The notes under the pieces: model-generated
The model's input: only the letters and a program-made list of their open reading frames with translations
Told to the model about the DNA's origin: nothing
Database searches by the model: none
Shown: positions 14,267-14,841 of the stretch, piece by piece
How positions within the stretch are numbered: the first letter of the stretch is position 1
How the letters are laid out: the number at the start of each line of letters is the position of its first letter
NCBI GenBank assembly: GCA_902475415.1
Contig: CABRZK010000024.1
Span: 1 to 14,841, forward strand
DNA from: an uncultured Eubacterium sp.
GTDB lineage: Bacteria > Bacillota > Clostridia > Lachnospirales > Lachnospiraceae
Reading direction: 5' to 3'
DNA length: 14,841 nt
Translations under genes and position numbers: made by a program

Positions 14267-14841
14267 TTATGCAGAAAACCTTTTTACCAGGGTTGTAGAA
14301 ATTTCAATTTTTTTTGTATACGGAAGAGGTGATTCTATTTGCTGCATTAATTGCTGGGTTGCAGTTTGCCCCATGAACTTTCTTGGAATTTCGATAGTCG
14401 TTAATGCCGGATCAATAATCTTTCCCTCATCAATATTATCAAATCCGATGACAGCGATATCATCGGGAATACGATATCCTCTCTGCTTTAATGCTTTGAT
14501 GGCACCGATAGCAATAAGGTCATTGTCAGCAAAATAGCAAGAGGTCAAAGGATCCCCACGGTCTATGATCTCAAGCATATCAGTGAGAGCTCCTTCAATG
14601 GAAGGGGATAATTCGTGTGATATGGATTTACCGATTGACATGCCATGTTCGCGAATCGCTTTCTGAAATCCATTCTTTCGTTCTGTAAAATTAGCAATCT
14701 GATACGACGAACACAAATGTCCGGGTTGTTTCCCAAGACGGTCGATCAGATAGTTTGTTGCAAGATATGCACCGTGCGAATTATTAATAATAACGCTGCT
14801 GCAATTTACAGATTCAAAATAAGAGTCAAGTAAAACCATAG
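14267..14841 (-). CDS. LacI/GalR-family transcriptional regulator, C-terminal part only (cut by window edge)
   Basis: About 190 residues of the effector-binding core are present on the minus strand. They include VLLDSYFES, VIINNSHGAYLATNYLIDRLG, YFADNDLIAIGAIKALKQRGYRIPDDIAVIGFDNID and a typical ending PALTTIEIPRKFMGQTA. The periplasmic-binding-like fold and these motifs mark a LacI/GalR repressor. The N-terminal HTH and the first lobe (about 140-150 residues) lie beyond the right edge. The ATG at 14839 is only an internal methionine, because the family's strand before VLLDS should continue upstream. The gene converges on the GH3-phosphoesterase unit. A sugar regulator beside a glycosidase is common, but control of the GH3 gene is not shown by the sequence. 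Confidence 0.92.
   Translation of the reverse strand, partial: MVLLDSYFESVNCSSVIINNSHGAYLATNYLIDRLGKQPGHLCSSYQIANFTERKNGFQKAIREHGMSIGKSISHELSPSIEGALTDMLEIIDRGDPLTSCYFADNDLIAIGAIKALKQRGYRIPDDIAVIGFDNIDEGKIIDPALTTIEIPRKFMGQTATQQLMQQIESPLPYTKKIEISTTLVKRFSA

Overview
The window looks like chromosome from an anaerobic Clostridia bacterium, most likely a Lachnospiraceae gut species. The grounds are the Firmicutes-type Shine-Dalgarno sites, GTG/TTG starts, moderate-to-low GC, an Rrf2/CymR cysteine regulator, an [FeFe]-hydrogenase maturase, ferredoxin-type proteins and a cytoplasmic GH3 glycosidase. The taxon is inferred from gene content and style; no RNA gene is present to confirm it. All complete genes lie on the + strand, and only the regulator fragment at the right edge is on the - strand.

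Region 1 (1-3386) is a small redox module. It holds the 3' part of a PucR/CdaR-type regulator, a 220-bp intergenic region with three copies of a 13-bp motif (TGCAG[G/A]ATGTTTT), a fumarate-reductase-like FAD oxidoreductase of unknown substrate, and a one-cluster ferredoxin. A strong intrinsic terminator closes it.

Region 2 (3474-10987) is dominated by cysteine and sulfur metabolism: cysK (O-acetylserine sulfhydrylase) behind a consensus sigma-A promoter overlapped by an inverted repeat, metY-type O-acetylhomoserine sulfhydrylase, cymR (Rrf2 regulator), mnmA (tRNA 2-thiouridylase), hydE ([FeFe]-hydrogenase maturase), cysE (long serine O-acetyltransferase) and a nitroreductase with two N-terminal [4Fe-4S] motifs. 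CysE makes O-acetylserine, CysK converts it with sulfide to cysteine, MetY uses sulfide to make homocysteine, and CymR is the expected sensor-repressor. MnmA uses cysteine-derived sulfur, and the HydG/HydE route also starts from a cysteine-bearing iron complex. CysE and CymR both end in aromatic residues plus Ile (FYII and MYYI), the kind of tail that docks in the CysK active site, so the locus may encode a three-way CysK switch.

Region 3 (11045-14256) holds a GH3 beta-glucosidase-type gene with an apparent frameshift near 13169 that separates it from its own conserved C-terminal tail (13170-13400), a metallophosphoesterase, a possible 24-codon ORF, and a large bidirectional terminator hairpin. 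The window ends in the C-terminal two thirds of a LacI-family regulator on the - strand.

No gene-free stretch exceeds 300 bases. I saw no tRNA, rRNA, CRISPR array, insertion sequence or phage gene.
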